Assembly: GCA_910578785.1 (NCBI GenBank)
Contig: CAJTSJ010000001.1
Coordinates: 62,001 to 126,000, forward strand
Origin: an uncultured Muribaculum sp.
GTDB lineage: Bacteria; Bacteroidota; Bacteroidia; Bacteroidales; Muribaculaceae
Length of the DNA stretch: 64,000 bases
Reading direction: 5' to 3'
Shown piece after piece: positions 1 through 9,338 of this stretch; within the stretch, counting starts at the first letter, position 1, and every line of letters begins with the position of its first letter. The notes beneath the pieces were generated by a model. It was given only the letters and a program-made list of their open reading frames with translations. It had not been told where the DNA came from and did not search any database. Made by a program: the position numbers and the translations under genes.

Positions 1-387
1 CTCACATACATTATATTCGGAATGACACTTCGGACATCGGGCCAACAGTGTCTCTTCGTCAAACTCAACCCGCACACTGGCAAGCTTTTCCACCGGGCAG
101 GCCAGGTCATAGGCAAGCGGATAATTCTGCACATCCGTAACAAGCAACACGCCGCCGAATCCCGTAAATGTCATTGCAGTATACGGAAAGTTGGCCGGCA
201 CCTTTTCCTGACGGATAAAACGCCGCGACATGCCAAGGGAATAGACCCCGTATGTGTTCCAATAGCCGAGCGACGTAAGGTCTATATTGACATCGACATA
301 CGGTATGCGTGAATCGTCGGCCTCCTCGCACGAAGACACCGAGACAGCTATCAGCACGGCAATCAGAAATATCTTTATCAGTTTCAT
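1..387 (-). CDS. Lipoprotein of unknown function, C-terminus missing (off left edge)
   Basis: 129 codons are present; the gene continues past the left edge. The start ATG overlaps the argH stop as ATGA, so translation is probably coupled to argH. The N-terminus is a lipoprotein signal: a Lys, a hydrophobic stretch, then VSSCEEAD with a lipobox cysteine near residue 21. The rest is a small soluble domain that ends at the edge in CPKCHSEYNVCE, a cysteine pair followed by another cysteine. This loosely recalls the Rieske-like lipoproteins common in Bacteroidales, but the C-x-H/C-x2-H iron-sulfur pair cannot be confirmed in what is visible. Likely exported and anchored in a membrane; function unknown. 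Confidence 0.75.
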   Translation of the reverse strand, partial: MKLIKIFLIAVLIAVSVSSCEEADDSRIPYVDVNIDLTSLGYWNTYGVYSLGMSRRFIRQEKVPANFPYTAMTFTGFGGVLLVTDVQNYPLAYDLACPVEKLASVRVEFDEETLLARCPKCHSEYNVCE

Positions 388-1727
388 TTCCGGCCCAGCA
401 AATTTGCGAATGCGGTATGGAACTTTTCAAAATCAAACGAACCAAGGATTTCATCATACAATCCGGCGATTTTGTCATTACACAGATTGCCGATAGAACC
501 CTCGTGGGTATGCGCAAGATTGCAGTCGGGCTTGAAGTCACCCTTCTCGATGTCAAGGCCAACCTTCTTGTAAGCATCGCGGAACGGCATTCCCTCCAAA
601 GTCAGGCGGTTGACCTCTTCCACGGAGAACATCAGACTATAGCGGGAATCGCTAAGAATGTCAGTGTTGACAGTCAGTTCGCTGACCATGCGGGTCACCA
701 TTGCCAATATATCGGTCAGCGAGTCAAACGCAGGCAGGAAGCTCTCTTTAACCATCTGCAAATCGCGGAAATATCCCGACGGCAGATTATTGGTTATAAG
801 AGTTATTTCATATGGCAATGCCTGGATTTTATTGCATTTGGCCCTTGTCAGCTCAAACACGTCGGGATTCTTCTTATGAGGCATAATCGACGAACCTGTA
901 GTGTACTGGTCCGGAAGCTTTATGAATCCGAAGTTCTGGGAATTGAACATACATGCGTCAAACGCAAGTTTGGCGACAGTGGCGGCCACAGATGCGAGTG
1001 CCTGCGCAACTATACGTTCGACCTTGCCGCGCCCCATCTGTGCATAGACCACATTATAGTCCATCGAATCGAAGCCGAGAAGACGGGTGGTCATCGCACG
1101 GTCAAGCGGAAACGACGAGCCATAGCCAGCCGCCGACCCGAGCGGATTGCGGTTAACGACCGAGTAGGCCGCCTTAAGTACCGTCAGGTCATCGACAAGC
1201 GACTCCGCATAAGCACCGAACCAAAGTCCAAACGACGACGGCATAGCCACCTGCAGATGGGTATATCCGGGCATCAGCACATCCTTGTACCGGTTGCTCT
1301 GCTCAAGCAACGCACTGAACAAGCCGGTCATCGCATCTATTACATCCTCTATCTTCGAGCGGATGAACAGCTTCAGGTCGACCAGCACCTGGTCGTTGCG
1401 GGATCGTCCCGAATGAATCTTTTTGCCTATATCGCCGAGTTTACGCGTGAGCATCAACTCCACCTGAGAGTGGACATCCTCGACATCGTCCTCTATTTTG
1501 AAGTCTCCCGATTCGATTACTCCGTATATCGAGCGCAGCTCGTCGGTTAGCACGCGTAGCTCGTCGGCCGTCAACAGACCGATAGATTCAAGCATGGCGA
1601 TGTGCGCCAGCGAGCCGAGAACGTCGTAACGCGCAAGATACATGTCCATCTCGCGGTCCAGACCGACTGTATACGTCTCGACATCGTGATTCACCGTCAC
1701 GGACTTTTCCCACAATTTAGAGGCCAT
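384..1727 (-). CDS. argH: Argininosuccinate lyase
   Basis: Cytosolic enzyme that splits argininosuccinate into arginine and fumarate, the last step of arginine synthesis. At 447 aa it has normal family length. It shows the fumarase/aspartase superfamily signatures: HSGRSRNDQ near residue 110, PGYTHLQVAMP near 160, and the flexible catalytic loop SSIMPHKKNPD at residues 279-289 with the active-site serine. It lies 34 bp downstream of the SRPBCC gene and shares an ATGA overlap with the following lipoprotein gene, so it belongs to the pyrE operon read leftward. I see no arginine operator. Assignment is secure from the motifs. Confidence 0.97.
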   Translation of the reverse strand: MASKLWEKSVTVNHDVETYTVGLDREMDMYLARYDVLGSLAHIAMLESIGLLTADELRVLTDELRSIYGVIESGDFKIEDDVEDVHSQVELMLTRKLGDIGKKIHSGRSRNDQVLVDLKLFIRSKIEDVIDAMTGLFSALLEQSNRYKDVLMPGYTHLQVAMPSSFGLWFGAYAESLVDDLTVLKAAYSVVNRNPLGSAAGYGSSFPLDRAMTTRLLGFDSMDYNVVYAQMGRGKVERIVAQALASVAATVAKLAFDACMFNSQNFGFIKLPDQYTTGSSIMPHKKNPDVFELTRAKCNKIQALPYEITLITNNLPSGYFRDLQMVKESFLPAFDSLTDILAMVTRMVSELTVNTDILSDSRYSLMFSVEEVNRLTLEGMPFRDAYKKVGLDIEKGDFKPDCNLAHTHEGSIGNLCNDKIAGLYDEILGSFDFEKFHTAFANLLGRK

Positions 1728-1761
1728 AGGAGTTTTTATGCTTGGATATTGTCAGTCAATA

Positions 1762-2187
1762 TTATTTCAGAACAGCGATATTCTTTATCATATCGCCGAA
1801 CTTTTCAGCGGCCTGCTGGAGCTTAGGGCCGACTATAGGACGGAGCATGGCGGGCATATCCACGTCAATTGCAGTCACGACCTCGGTCGATTCGGGGCCC
1901 TTCTCCTCCACGTTTATAGCCATCATCAAAGGCACGGGAGCATTTGCGACACTGAATGCGATGCGTTTGCCGGGCACTCGTTCGCTCACATTAAGCGTCA
2001 TCTCGCCGACAGGCGCCGAGTTGATTATAATCGAATCGTGGGTAAACCGCACGTCGCCCATCTTGGCCCGTACATCTTCGGGAAGCTCATTGATACGGCT
2101 TTCAAACGATTCAATATTGCTGATACGGTCATACACCGCCTCTGCCGACATGGCTATCAGTGCCGGCTTACTTGAATATGTAGTCAT
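1762..2187 (-). CDS. SRPBCC (START-like) family protein
   Basis: 141 aa, no signal peptide, so probably cytosolic. The length and the pattern of alternating beta strands with a long C-terminal helix (from about residue 115) fit the SRPBCC helix-grip fold, which binds hydrophobic ligands or lipids. Segments such as SAEAVYDRISNIESFE near the N-terminus match the usual first strand and helix of that fold. No catalytic residues can be named and the ligand is unknown. It sits between pyrE (45 bp upstream) and argH (34 bp downstream) on the same strand, so it is probably cotranscribed, but its position does not define its role. Confidence 0.8.
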   Translation of the reverse strand: MTTYSSKPALIAMSAEAVYDRISNIESFESRINELPEDVRAKMGDVRFTHDSIIINSAPVGEMTLNVSERVPGKRIAFSVANAPVPLMMAINVEEKGPESTEVVTAIDVDMPAMLRPIVGPKLQQAAEKFGDMIKNIAVLK

Positions 2188-2232
2188 AAATCTTTAAGAG
2201 TCTGTTTGTTTTTACGGACTTTTGGAGTCAGC

Positions 2233-2880
2233 TTATTCAGTCTTGCGGTTAGGCACCCAATTGGCGGAATCCTTGCGCCACATCTTCAGAGTCTCAAGGT
2301 CTTCGGGCTTGATATATTCAGTTTCAAGAGCCGCTTCAAGCATGGAATTGTAGTTGCTCAGAGTGATGAGCTTAACTCCCGCATCGGCAAAACGCTTGAC
2401 AGCCACCGGGAAACCATAAGTGAATATAGCGGCCATACCTACCACTTCACATCCTGCATTACGGATAGCTTCTACAGCCTTAAGACTGCTTCCGCCGGTA
2501 GAAATCAAATCTTCGATGACCACTACCTTCTGACCGGGCTTCAGATTGCCCTCAATCAGATTTTCCAATCCGTGATCTTTCGGAGTGGAACGCACGTATA
2601 CATAGGGAAGGCCCAGAGTGTCGGCTACGAGAGCACCCTGTGCGATTGCTCCGGTAGCTACTCCGGCGATTGCGTCGGGCTTCTCGAAGTTCTCCATTAT
2701 GGTACGGCAGAGTTCCACCTTGATGAAAGTGCGTAGCTCCGGATACGACAAAGTCTTACGGTTGTCTGTGTAAATCGGCGAATTCCATCCCGACGCCCAT
2801 ACAAACGGCACTTCCGGCTGCAGTTTTATCGCGCTAATGTTCAACAGTTTTTCTGCTACAATACTTTCTATTTTTTTCAT
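2233..2880 (-). CDS. pyrE: Orotate phosphoribosyltransferase
   Basis: Makes orotidine 5'-phosphate from orotate and PRPP in pyrimidine synthesis; cytosolic. The 215 aa protein has the type I phosphoribosyltransferase PRPP-binding motif VVVIEDLISTGGSS with the acidic pair at residues 123-124, and an N-terminal segment (SGWNSPIYTDNR) typical of orotate binding. It is the first gene of a leftward operon with an SRPBCC gene, argH and a lipoprotein gene. A promoter-like element lies just upstream at 2913-2920. Family assignment is secure. Confidence 0.95.
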   Translation of the reverse strand: MKKIESIVAEKLLNISAIKLQPEVPFVWASGWNSPIYTDNRKTLSYPELRTFIKVELCRTIMENFEKPDAIAGVATGAIAQGALVADTLGLPYVYVRSTPKDHGLENLIEGNLKPGQKVVVIEDLISTGGSSLKAVEAIRNAGCEVVGMAAIFTYGFPVAVKRFADAGVKLITLSNYNSMLEAALETEYIKPEDLETLKMWRKDSANWVPNRKTE

Positions 2881-2912
2881 CTTTAGTAATTATTTTTGTG
2901 TTATCACGCATG

Positions 2913-2920
2913 CAAAGATA
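2913..2920 (-). promoter_or_regulatory. Promoter -7 element for pyrE operon
   Basis: On the minus strand this reads TATCTTTG, an exact match to the Bacteroidetes -7 consensus TAnnTTTG, 32 bp before the pyrE start codon. A CTTG at 2941-2944, 20 bp upstream, is one mismatch from the -33 TTTG. Confidence 0.6.
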
Positions 2921-3193
2921 GCACAAATAAGACCAAAAATCAAGTAAAACCATTCAAACTTATATGAAAAAAGAATAAAAAGCCGGACAGGGAGCAAATC
3001 GGCATTAAAACGAGGTTAAACCACGCCCTGACTGAGTTCAAGGACGGCACCCCCATATCGTAACAAGGACGCTATGACGGCTCGGTTTTTTTACTTATTT
3101 TAAAATTATATTACAATCTATAAGGATTACAATTGGACAATTGTGGCCTTTAAGCCCACAAAATTGGACTAAACAGCCAAATATTCACCAAAA

Positions 3194-3225
3194 TTTGCAC
3201 AAAACGTATAATAATTGTAATTTTG
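3194..3225 (+). promoter_or_regulatory. Promoter of the TolC-MFP-RND operon
   Basis: TTTG at 3194-3197 and TAATTTTG at 3218-3225 are separated by 20 bp, matching the Bacteroidetes housekeeping promoter at both elements and in spacing. The tolC-like gene starts 22 bp after the -7 element. Confidence 0.75.
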
Positions 3226-3247
3226 TCATATAATTATATATCCAAAA

Positions 3248-4690
3248 ATGAGATTACAGACTTTAGGACGATTATTAATGCTTTCAGGCATGGTGTGTCC
3301 ATGCATTTCAGAAGCTCAGACCACAGTCGTGGCCGACACTTTAATTTTCGATTTAGACCGTTGCCTGTCTATAGCCCTAAGCGACAACCCGACCATCAAG
3401 ATAGCCGATATGGAGATTGAACGGGTAGATTATGCCAAAAAGGAGACTATCGGACAGCTCTTGCCATCAATCAACTTCGGAGCCACTTACAACAGAACTC
3501 TGGAAAAACAGGTGGCATACATGAACATGGGTGGTTTTGGAAATATCGGAGGCGGCGAAGGCGATTCCGGGAACGGAGGATCAGACGAACCCGTTTCGCG
3601 CGCTTCGTCATCGAAAAGAGGACCGGGCATCAAAATGGGTCTTGACAACAGTTTTCAGGCCGGATTCTCGGCTTCAATGCCCCTGATAGCCCCGCAATTG
3701 TGGCGAACCCTCAAACTCAACGACAGCCAGATACTTCAGAACGTCGAAAACGCCCGTGCTTCGCGCCTGTCGCTGATCAATCAGGTGAAGAGTGCGTATT
3801 ACGCCTTGATGCTCGCCGAGGACAGCTACAAGGTGATTCAGGAAAATTACGACAACGCCGTGTTCAACCATGACGTATTTGTAAAAAAATTCCAGGTCGG
3901 GACTGCCTCGGAGTACGACGTGCTCCGCTCATCGGTGCAGGTAAAGAATGTCGAGCCCGAACTGCTTCAGGCCGAGATAGCCATCAAGCAGGCACGAATG
4001 CAGCTGTCGATACTTCTTGGAATGGACGCATCATATCCGATCAAGGCGGCCAATTCTCTCTCGGAATACGAAAAGGACATGTATGAGCAGACGCTCTCGA
4101 TCGACCGTTCAATACAGCGCAACACCGACCTGCGAGCCCTCGACATACAGACCAAGATGCTGAAAGAGACACTGTCCATCCAGAAGATGTCATGGTTCCC
4201 CACCCTGTCGCTATCAGCCAGCTACTCGTGGAACTCATCGTCAAACGGCAACCCGCTGCGCAACTTCCTCTGGACCCCCTACTCCATGATGGGAGTCACA
4301 TTCTCGCTCCCTATATTCGAGGGAGGTCAGCGCTATCACCGCATAAAGCAGGCCAGAGTACAGGTCGACGAGATGGCATGGCAACGCGAAAACCTCGAAC
4401 GCAACATCAACATGCAGGTCGACCTCGCGATGGACAACATTCAGAAAAACGTACGCCAGATATCGAGCAGCGCCGAAAGCGTCAATCAGGCAGTAAAGGC
4501 TTACGCCATAATGGAAAAATCCTTCGAAATCGGAGCGGCAAGCTACCTTGACCTGCGCGATGCCGAGCTGGCGCTGACACAGTCGAGACTGGCCTACTAC
4601 CAATCAATCTACAACTACCTCATAGCCAACAGCGAACTCGAACATCTGCTCGGAAATGCCGACATCGAGAAATACGAATCAAATAAATAA
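3248..4690 (+). CDS. TolC-family outer membrane efflux protein
   Basis: 480 aa with an N-terminal signal peptide (cleavage probably after ISEAQ near residue 25). Two long, mostly helical halves rich in Gln, Asn and Ala (about 40-250 and 260-470) fit the duplicated TolC repeat that forms an outer-membrane barrel and a periplasmic helical tunnel. A Gly/Ser-rich insertion near residues 95-125 is probably an extended surface loop. It is the first gene of an operon with a periplasmic adaptor and an RND pump, so it is the outer-membrane exit duct of a tripartite exporter. The substrate cannot be told from sequence. Confidence 0.93.
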   Translation: MRLQTLGRLLMLSGMVCPCISEAQTTVVADTLIFDLDRCLSIALSDNPTIKIADMEIERVDYAKKETIGQLLPSINFGATYNRTLEKQVAYMNMGGFGNIGGGEGDSGNGGSDEPVSRASSSKRGPGIKMGLDNSFQAGFSASMPLIAPQLWRTLKLNDSQILQNVENARASRLSLINQVKSAYYALMLAEDSYKVIQENYDNAVFNHDVFVKKFQVGTASEYDVLRSSVQVKNVEPELLQAEIAIKQARMQLSILLGMDASYPIKAANSLSEYEKDMYEQTLSIDRSIQRNTDLRALDIQTKMLKETLSIQKMSWFPTLSLSASYSWNSSSNGNPLRNFLWTPYSMMGVTFSLPIFEGGQRYHRIKQARVQVDEMAWQRENLERNINMQVDLAMDNIQKNVRQISSSAESVNQAVKAYAIMEKSFEIGAASYLDLRDAELALTQSRLAYYQSIYNYLIANSELEHLLGNADIEKYESNK

Positions 4691-4721
4691 TTCAACATCC
4701 GACTTATACATAACATCAATC

Positions 4722-5765
4722 ATGTCAAATAGATTTGCAATATCAGCATGCAGCGCTGCCATAATCGTATTGTGCGGTGCGATGACATCCTGCGGAAGCA
4801 AGGAAGATTCATCGACAGAAGTGGCTCAGGAAAAGGCCGAAGAGATTCCTAACGTGGAGATTCGCCAGGTGCACATGCAGAACGTAGACCAGCTCGTGTC
4901 ATACACTGCCACCATCGACGCCTACAAGACCAACAACATCACGACATCGACCGTCAATCGTATAAAATCGATTTTAGTGGAGGTCGGCGACCACGTTCAG
5001 AAAGGACAGAAACTCGTGGTGCTTGACAACGTAAACATCGACCAGCTCAAGGTACGTCTCGACAACACCGAACGCGAGTACAACCGCGCCCTCGAACTGT
5101 TCAACATCGGAGGCGGCACAAAACAGTCTGTCGACCAGCTCAAGACAGAGCTCGACGCCGCTCGCCGTCAGTATGACAACATGGTCGAGAACACCATTCT
5201 CGTATCGCCCATCACCGGAGTTGTGACCGCCCGCAACTACGATGCCGGCGACATGACCTCGGCAAACCCGATTCTGACAGTCGAACAGATCGTACCGGTA
5301 AAGGTTTTGGTCAATGTCAGCGAATCGGAATTCACCAAAGTGCACAAAGGCATGAAAGTTCCGGTATATCTTGACGTGTACGGCGACGAGGAATTCACCG
5401 GCTCGGTCGAACTGATCCATCCGCGCATCGATCCGACATCAAGAACGTTTACCGTGGAAATAGACATCCCCAACAGAAACGAGCGCGTTCGCCCGGGAAT
5501 GTTCGCCCGCGTGGTGATGAACTACGGCACCGAGGAGCGCGTAGTGGTTCCTGACCGCGCAATCGTAAAGCAGACCGGATCAGGCGAAAAATTTGTCTAC
5601 GTCTACAAGGACGGACATGTGACATACAATAAAGTCGAGATTGGCCAGAGGCTCGGCGACTCCTACGAACTGCTCTCCGGCGTGGACAATGGAGCAGAAG
5701 TAGTGATTTCCGGACAGACCAGACTAAACAACGGCATGAAAGTCAACGTCATCGGCAATAAATAA
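4722..5765 (+). CDS. RND efflux periplasmic adaptor (HlyD/MFP family) lipoprotein
   Basis: Links the inner-membrane pump to the TolC-like duct. I chose the start at 4722 because it gives a proper lipoprotein signal (MSNRFAIS... with lipobox cysteine in GAMTSCGSK); an upstream in-frame ATG at 4656 would add a non-hydrophobic tail and overlap the tolC-like gene. The 347 aa product shows the adaptor order: beta-barrel and lipoyl half (VGDHVQKGQKLVVLDN), a helical hairpin near 95-145, the second lipoyl half (LVSPITGVVTARNYDAGD), then barrel and membrane-proximal domains. It lies between the TolC-like and RND genes in one operon. Confidence 0.93.
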   Translation: MSNRFAISACSAAIIVLCGAMTSCGSKEDSSTEVAQEKAEEIPNVEIRQVHMQNVDQLVSYTATIDAYKTNNITTSTVNRIKSILVEVGDHVQKGQKLVVLDNVNIDQLKVRLDNTEREYNRALELFNIGGGTKQSVDQLKTELDAARRQYDNMVENTILVSPITGVVTARNYDAGDMTSANPILTVEQIVPVKVLVNVSESEFTKVHKGMKVPVYLDVYGDEEFTGSVELIHPRIDPTSRTFTVEIDIPNRNERVRPGMFARVVMNYGTEERVVVPDRAIVKQTGSGEKFVYVYKDGHVTYNKVEIGQRLGDSYELLSGVDNGAEVVISGQTRLNNGMKVNVIGNK

Positions 5766-5810
5766 TCTAATCAGATTTATCTAACCATACATTAAAGCAG
5801 CCAATACAAT

Positions 5811-8800
5811 ATGAGTTTATATGCAAGTGCGGTCAAAAGGCCTATCATGACCACCCTCTGCTTCGTGGCAGTGGTCATCATCGGTCTGTTTTCCCTAACC
5901 ACACTACCAATCGACCTGTATCCGGACATCGAGACCAACACCCTGATGGTAATGACCTCATACTCCGGAGCAAGCGCCGCCGACATCGAGCAGAACGTGA
6001 CTCGTCCGCTCGAAAACAGCCTCAACGCAGTGAACGACCTCAAGCACATCACGTCGAAGTCGCGTGAAAACGTGTCGGTCATTACCCTCGAATTTGAATA
6101 CGGCAAGGACATCGACGTGCTCACAAACGACGTGCGCGACAAACTCGACATGGTCAAGAGCGCATTGCCCGACAATGCAGAGACCCCCATTATATTCAAG
6201 TTCAGCTCCGACATGATTCCTATCGTCATGCTGTCGGTACAGGCCAAGGAGAGCATGAACGGACTCTACAAGATTCTCGACGAAAACGTAGCCAATCCGC
6301 TGGCCAGAATCTCAGGAGTCGGTTCCGTGTCAATATCCGGTGCGCCTAAACGCGAAATACACATCTATGTCGACCCGAAGCGGCTTGAAGCCTACAACCT
6401 GTCGGTTGAGACCATATCCGGTCTGATAGCGGCTGAAAACCGCAATATACCGGGCGGTTCGTTCGATATAGGTTCCGACACCTACTCGCTCCGCGTGCAA
6501 GGAGAATTTTCATCGACCGACCATCTGAAAGATCTTGTTGTAGGGTCGCAGAACGGACGCAACATTTATCTGCGCGACGTGGCCCGCGTTGAAGACTCGC
6601 TTGAAGAACGGGCACAGGAGACGTTCAACAACGGACAGCAGGGTGCCATGATTATCGTACAGAAGCAGTCGGGAGCAAACTCCGTGGAAATATCGGAGCA
6701 GGTGCTCAAGATGCTTCCGTCGCTCCAGAAGCGACTGCCGTCCGACGTCAAAATGGGTATAATCGTAGACACGTCAGACAATATCCGCAACACTATCGCT
6801 TCGCTTGTCGAAACGGTGCTGTACGCATTGCTTTTCGTGGTCATCGTGGTGTTTTTCTTCCTCGGACGCTGGCGCGCCACCATCATCATCACACTGACCA
6901 TACCTATCTCGTTGATTGCCTCGTTCATCTATCTGGCCATGACAGGCAACTCACTGAACATCGTGTCGCTTTCGGCATTGTCCATATCTATCGGTATGGT
7001 GGTTGACGACGCCATCGTGGTGCTTGAGAACGTGACCACTCACATCGAGCGAGGTTCCGATCCGAAGCAGGCCGCCGTACACGGCACCAACGAAGTGGCC
7101 GTGTCGGTAATCGCTTCAACCCTCACGCTTATCGCCGTATTCTTCCCGCTGACCCTTGTGACCGGCATGACCGGCGTGCTCTTCCGCCAGCTCGGATGGA
7201 TGGTGACCATCATGATGATCATCTCCACCGTCTGCGCCCTGTCGCTCACTCCGATGCTCTGCTCACTGCTTCTCAAGAACAATGTGGTGCACGGCAAGAT
7301 GTTCAACATACTCTACACTCCTATAAAGAAAGGCCTTGACGCATTCGACAACGGATACGCATGGTTGCTCACCAAAGTCGTTGGCCACAAGACAGTCACC
7401 ATTATAATATGTATGGCCACATTCTTCGGTTCGCTGTTCCTGATGAAGAGCGTCGGCACCGAGTTCTTCCCCGTAGCCGACGATGCCCGCCTGTCGGTGT
7501 CGCTCGAACTGCCCATCGGAACCCGTGTGGAGATATCCAAGGAGGTCATGCAGCGTCTGACAGAAGAATGGCGAGAAAAGTATCCGGAAATCAAGGTGAT
7601 GAACTATACCACCGGTTCGGCGTCGTCCGACAACACCTTCGCATCGCTGCGAGACAACGGACCACACATCATATCGGCCAACATCCGACTGCTCGACCCG
7701 GGCGACCGCGAACGCGGTATTGTCGAAATAGCGGCCCTCATGCGTGAGGACCTGAAGAAGTATCCCGAATTCCGCAAAGCCCAGGTGACAGTAGGAGGAG
7801 GCGCCGGAATGGGCGGACAGTCGACGCTCGACTATGAGATTTACGGATATGACTTTACGGAGACCGACTCCGTGGCGCAGCGTCTTGTCAGAATTCTATC
7901 CGGCATAAAAGGCACGGCCGACGTGCGCGTGTCGCGTTCCGACTATCAGCCGGAGTATCAGGTAGATTTCGACCGCGAGAAGCTTGCCATCTACGGACTT
8001 AACCTACAGACAGCCGCCACCTACCTGCGCAACCGCATCAACGGAGCGCTCGCCTCGCAATACCGCGAAGACGGCGAAGAATATGACATAAAAGTGATGT
8101 ACGCGCCCGAGATGAGAACCTCGCTGGAGGATATAGAGAACATCATGCTCTACGGCACCAACGGCTCATCGGTTCGAATCAAGGATGTCGGCAAAGTGGT
8201 CGAACGATTCAGCCCGCCGACAATCGAGCGCAAGGACCGCGAACGCATCATCACCGTGTCCACGTCGGTCGACGGAGTGCCTATGAGCGAAATCGTCGAA
8301 AAGGCCCAGGCCGAAATCAACAAGATGGACCTGCCGTTAGGCATCAACATCGAAATCTCAGGTTCGTATGAAGACCAGCAGGATTCGTTCCGCGACCTGT
8401 TGATGCTCGCCGCGCTGATTGTGATCCTCGTCTACATCGTCATGGCCGCGCAGTTCGAGAGCTACACATATCCGGGCATCATCATGACCTCGCTTCTGTT
8501 TGCATTCTCCGGTGTGTTTATCATCCTGTACCTCAGCGGACACACCCTGAACATCATGTCAATGATCGGAGCCATCATGCTTATCGGTATCGTAGTTAAG
8601 AACGGTATCGTGCTCATCGACTACATATCGCTCAACCGCGAACGCGGCATGTCGATCAGACAGGCTGTGATTCTCGGAGGCAAGTCGCGTCTGCGTCCTG
8701 TGGTCATGACCACCCTTACCACTATTCTCGGCATGGTGCCGATGGCAGTCGGTACCGGACAAGGCGCCGAAATGTGGCGTCCGATGGGTACGGCGGTCAT

Positions 8801-8939
8801 AGGCGGTCTGACATTCTCCACCATATTGACACTATTGTTCGTACCGGTACTTTACTGTATATTCGCATACGTCGGAGTCAAGCGCAACCGCAGAGCCATG
8901 CGCAGACTCGCCGCAAACAACAATCAAATCAAAAAATAG
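5811..8939 (+). CDS. RND-family efflux pump, inner membrane (HAE1/AcrB type)
   Basis: 1042 aa, the usual size of AcrB-type proton-driven pumps. TM1 is at residues about 10-30. Two large periplasmic loops follow TM1 and TM7, and clusters of membrane helices occur near 335-540 and 855-1025. TM4 holds the proton-relay acidic pair in ISIGMVVDDAIVVLENV, and the second half has GIVVKNGIVLIDY with the matching lysine. The preceding genes supply adaptor and outer-membrane duct; a small PII-like gene follows after 10 bp. Substrates may include drugs, bile salts or lipids, but this is inference from the family. Confidence 0.96.
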   Translation: MSLYASAVKRPIMTTLCFVAVVIIGLFSLTTLPIDLYPDIETNTLMVMTSYSGASAADIEQNVTRPLENSLNAVNDLKHITSKSRENVSVITLEFEYGKDIDVLTNDVRDKLDMVKSALPDNAETPIIFKFSSDMIPIVMLSVQAKESMNGLYKILDENVANPLARISGVGSVSISGAPKREIHIYVDPKRLEAYNLSVETISGLIAAENRNIPGGSFDIGSDTYSLRVQGEFSSTDHLKDLVVGSQNGRNIYLRDVARVEDSLEERAQETFNNGQQGAMIIVQKQSGANSVEISEQVLKMLPSLQKRLPSDVKMGIIVDTSDNIRNTIASLVETVLYALLFVVIVVFFFLGRWRATIIITLTIPISLIASFIYLAMTGNSLNIVSLSALSISIGMVVDDAIVVLENVTTHIERGSDPKQAAVHGTNEVAVSVIASTLTLIAVFFPLTLVTGMTGVLFRQLGWMVTIMMIISTVCALSLTPMLCSLLLKNNVVHGKMFNILYTPIKKGLDAFDNGYAWLLTKVVGHKTVTIIICMATFFGSLFLMKSVGTEFFPVADDARLSVSLELPIGTRVEISKEVMQRLTEEWREKYPEIKVMNYTTGSASSDNTFASLRDNGPHIISANIRLLDPGDRERGIVEIAALMREDLKKYPEFRKAQVTVGGGAGMGGQSTLDYEIYGYDFTETDSVAQRLVRILSGIKGTADVRVSRSDYQPEYQVDFDREKLAIYGLNLQTAATYLRNRINGALASQYREDGEEYDIKVMYAPEMRTSLEDIENIMLYGTNGSSVRIKDVGKVVERFSPPTIERKDRERIITVSTSVDGVPMSEIVEKAQAEINKMDLPLGINIEISGSYEDQQDSFRDLLMLAALIVILVYIVMAAQFESYTYPGIIMTSLLFAFSGVFIILYLSGHTLNIMSMIGAIMLIGIVVKNGIVLIDYISLNRERGMSIRQAVILGGKSRLRPVVMTTLTTILGMVPMAVGTGQGAEMWRPMGTAVIGGLTFSTILTLLFVPVLYCIFAYVGVKRNRRAMRRLAANNNQIKK

Positions 8940-8949
8940 ACAATTCATT

Positions 8950-9243
8950 ATGCAAGCTATATTGATAACCTTCGACCAGGCATACTATGAAAGAATCGTA
9001 GATATGCTCGAACGAATGAACTGCCGCGGATTTACCGCCTGGAAAGAGGTCCAGGGACGCGGTTCGGTCAACGGTGAACCGCACTTCGGTTCACACGCAT
9101 GGCCTTCGCTGGCCTCGGCCATCATAACCATGGTGGAGGACTCCAGAGTTGACGCCGTGCTCGACAAGCTGCATGCATGGGACGTTGAGACTCCGCGCCT
9201 CGGACTCCGCGCATTCGTCTGGCCCGTCGCCCGCACTATCTGA
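8950..9243 (+). CDS. PII-like small protein linked to RND efflux
   Basis: 97 aa, cytosolic, no signal peptide. The layout (strand QAILITFD, helix YYERIVDMLERMNC, a loop containing EVQGRGSVNGEP, strand/helix with WPSLASAIITMVED, then RVDAVLDKL) matches the ferredoxin-like PII/GlnB fold, including a flexible loop in the T-loop position. Similar PG0823-type genes sit behind RND pumps in Bacteroidetes. It lacks the uridylylated Tyr of true GlnB. It begins 10 bp after the pump gene and the operon ends in a hairpin directly after it. A role in sensing a ligand or metal for the pump is inference. Confidence 0.7.
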   Translation: MQAILITFDQAYYERIVDMLERMNCRGFTAWKEVQGRGSVNGEPHFGSHAWPSLASAIITMVEDSRVDAVLDKLHAWDVETPRLGLRAFVWPVARTI

Positions 9244-9272
9244 TGACCGATGCACCGGCCCGGCCGATGCTG

Positions 9273-9319
9273 AATAACAAAGCCGTCGACTGAATCATTC
9301 AGTCGACGGCTTTGTTATT
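9273..9319. terminator. Bidirectional terminator between convergent genes
   Basis: Perfect inverted repeat, arms 9273-9295 and 9297-9319. The GC-rich inner stem contains GCCGTCGACTGA; the outer part is A-rich on the left and TTTGTTATTT on the right. It can therefore end transcripts of the efflux operon and of the SGNH gene on the other strand. Confidence 0.85.
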
Positions 9320-9338
9320 TACTGTACTGTAGTTGACC

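Larger units (their letters stand above)
2881..3247. other. Divergent intergenic region between pyrE and the efflux operon
   Basis: 367 bp without a gene. Its left end holds the pyrE promoter element and its right end the efflux operon promoter. The middle, about 2985-3095, is more GC-rich and ends in a run of seven T near 3090, but I could not pair a clean stem before the T run. No tRNA or known RNA family was recognised. The rest is AT-rich. Confidence 0.6.

Noticed and set aside
309..1550. 413-codon open frame on the plus strand opposite argH
   Set aside because: It lies fully antisense to a clear argH gene, its translation shows no domain or signal peptide, and it results from the codon bias of the real gene.
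3000..3095. tRNA or terminator in the pyrE/efflux intergenic region
   Set aside because: A GTTCAAGG-like stretch and a T run are present, but no cloverleaf or stable stem could be paired.
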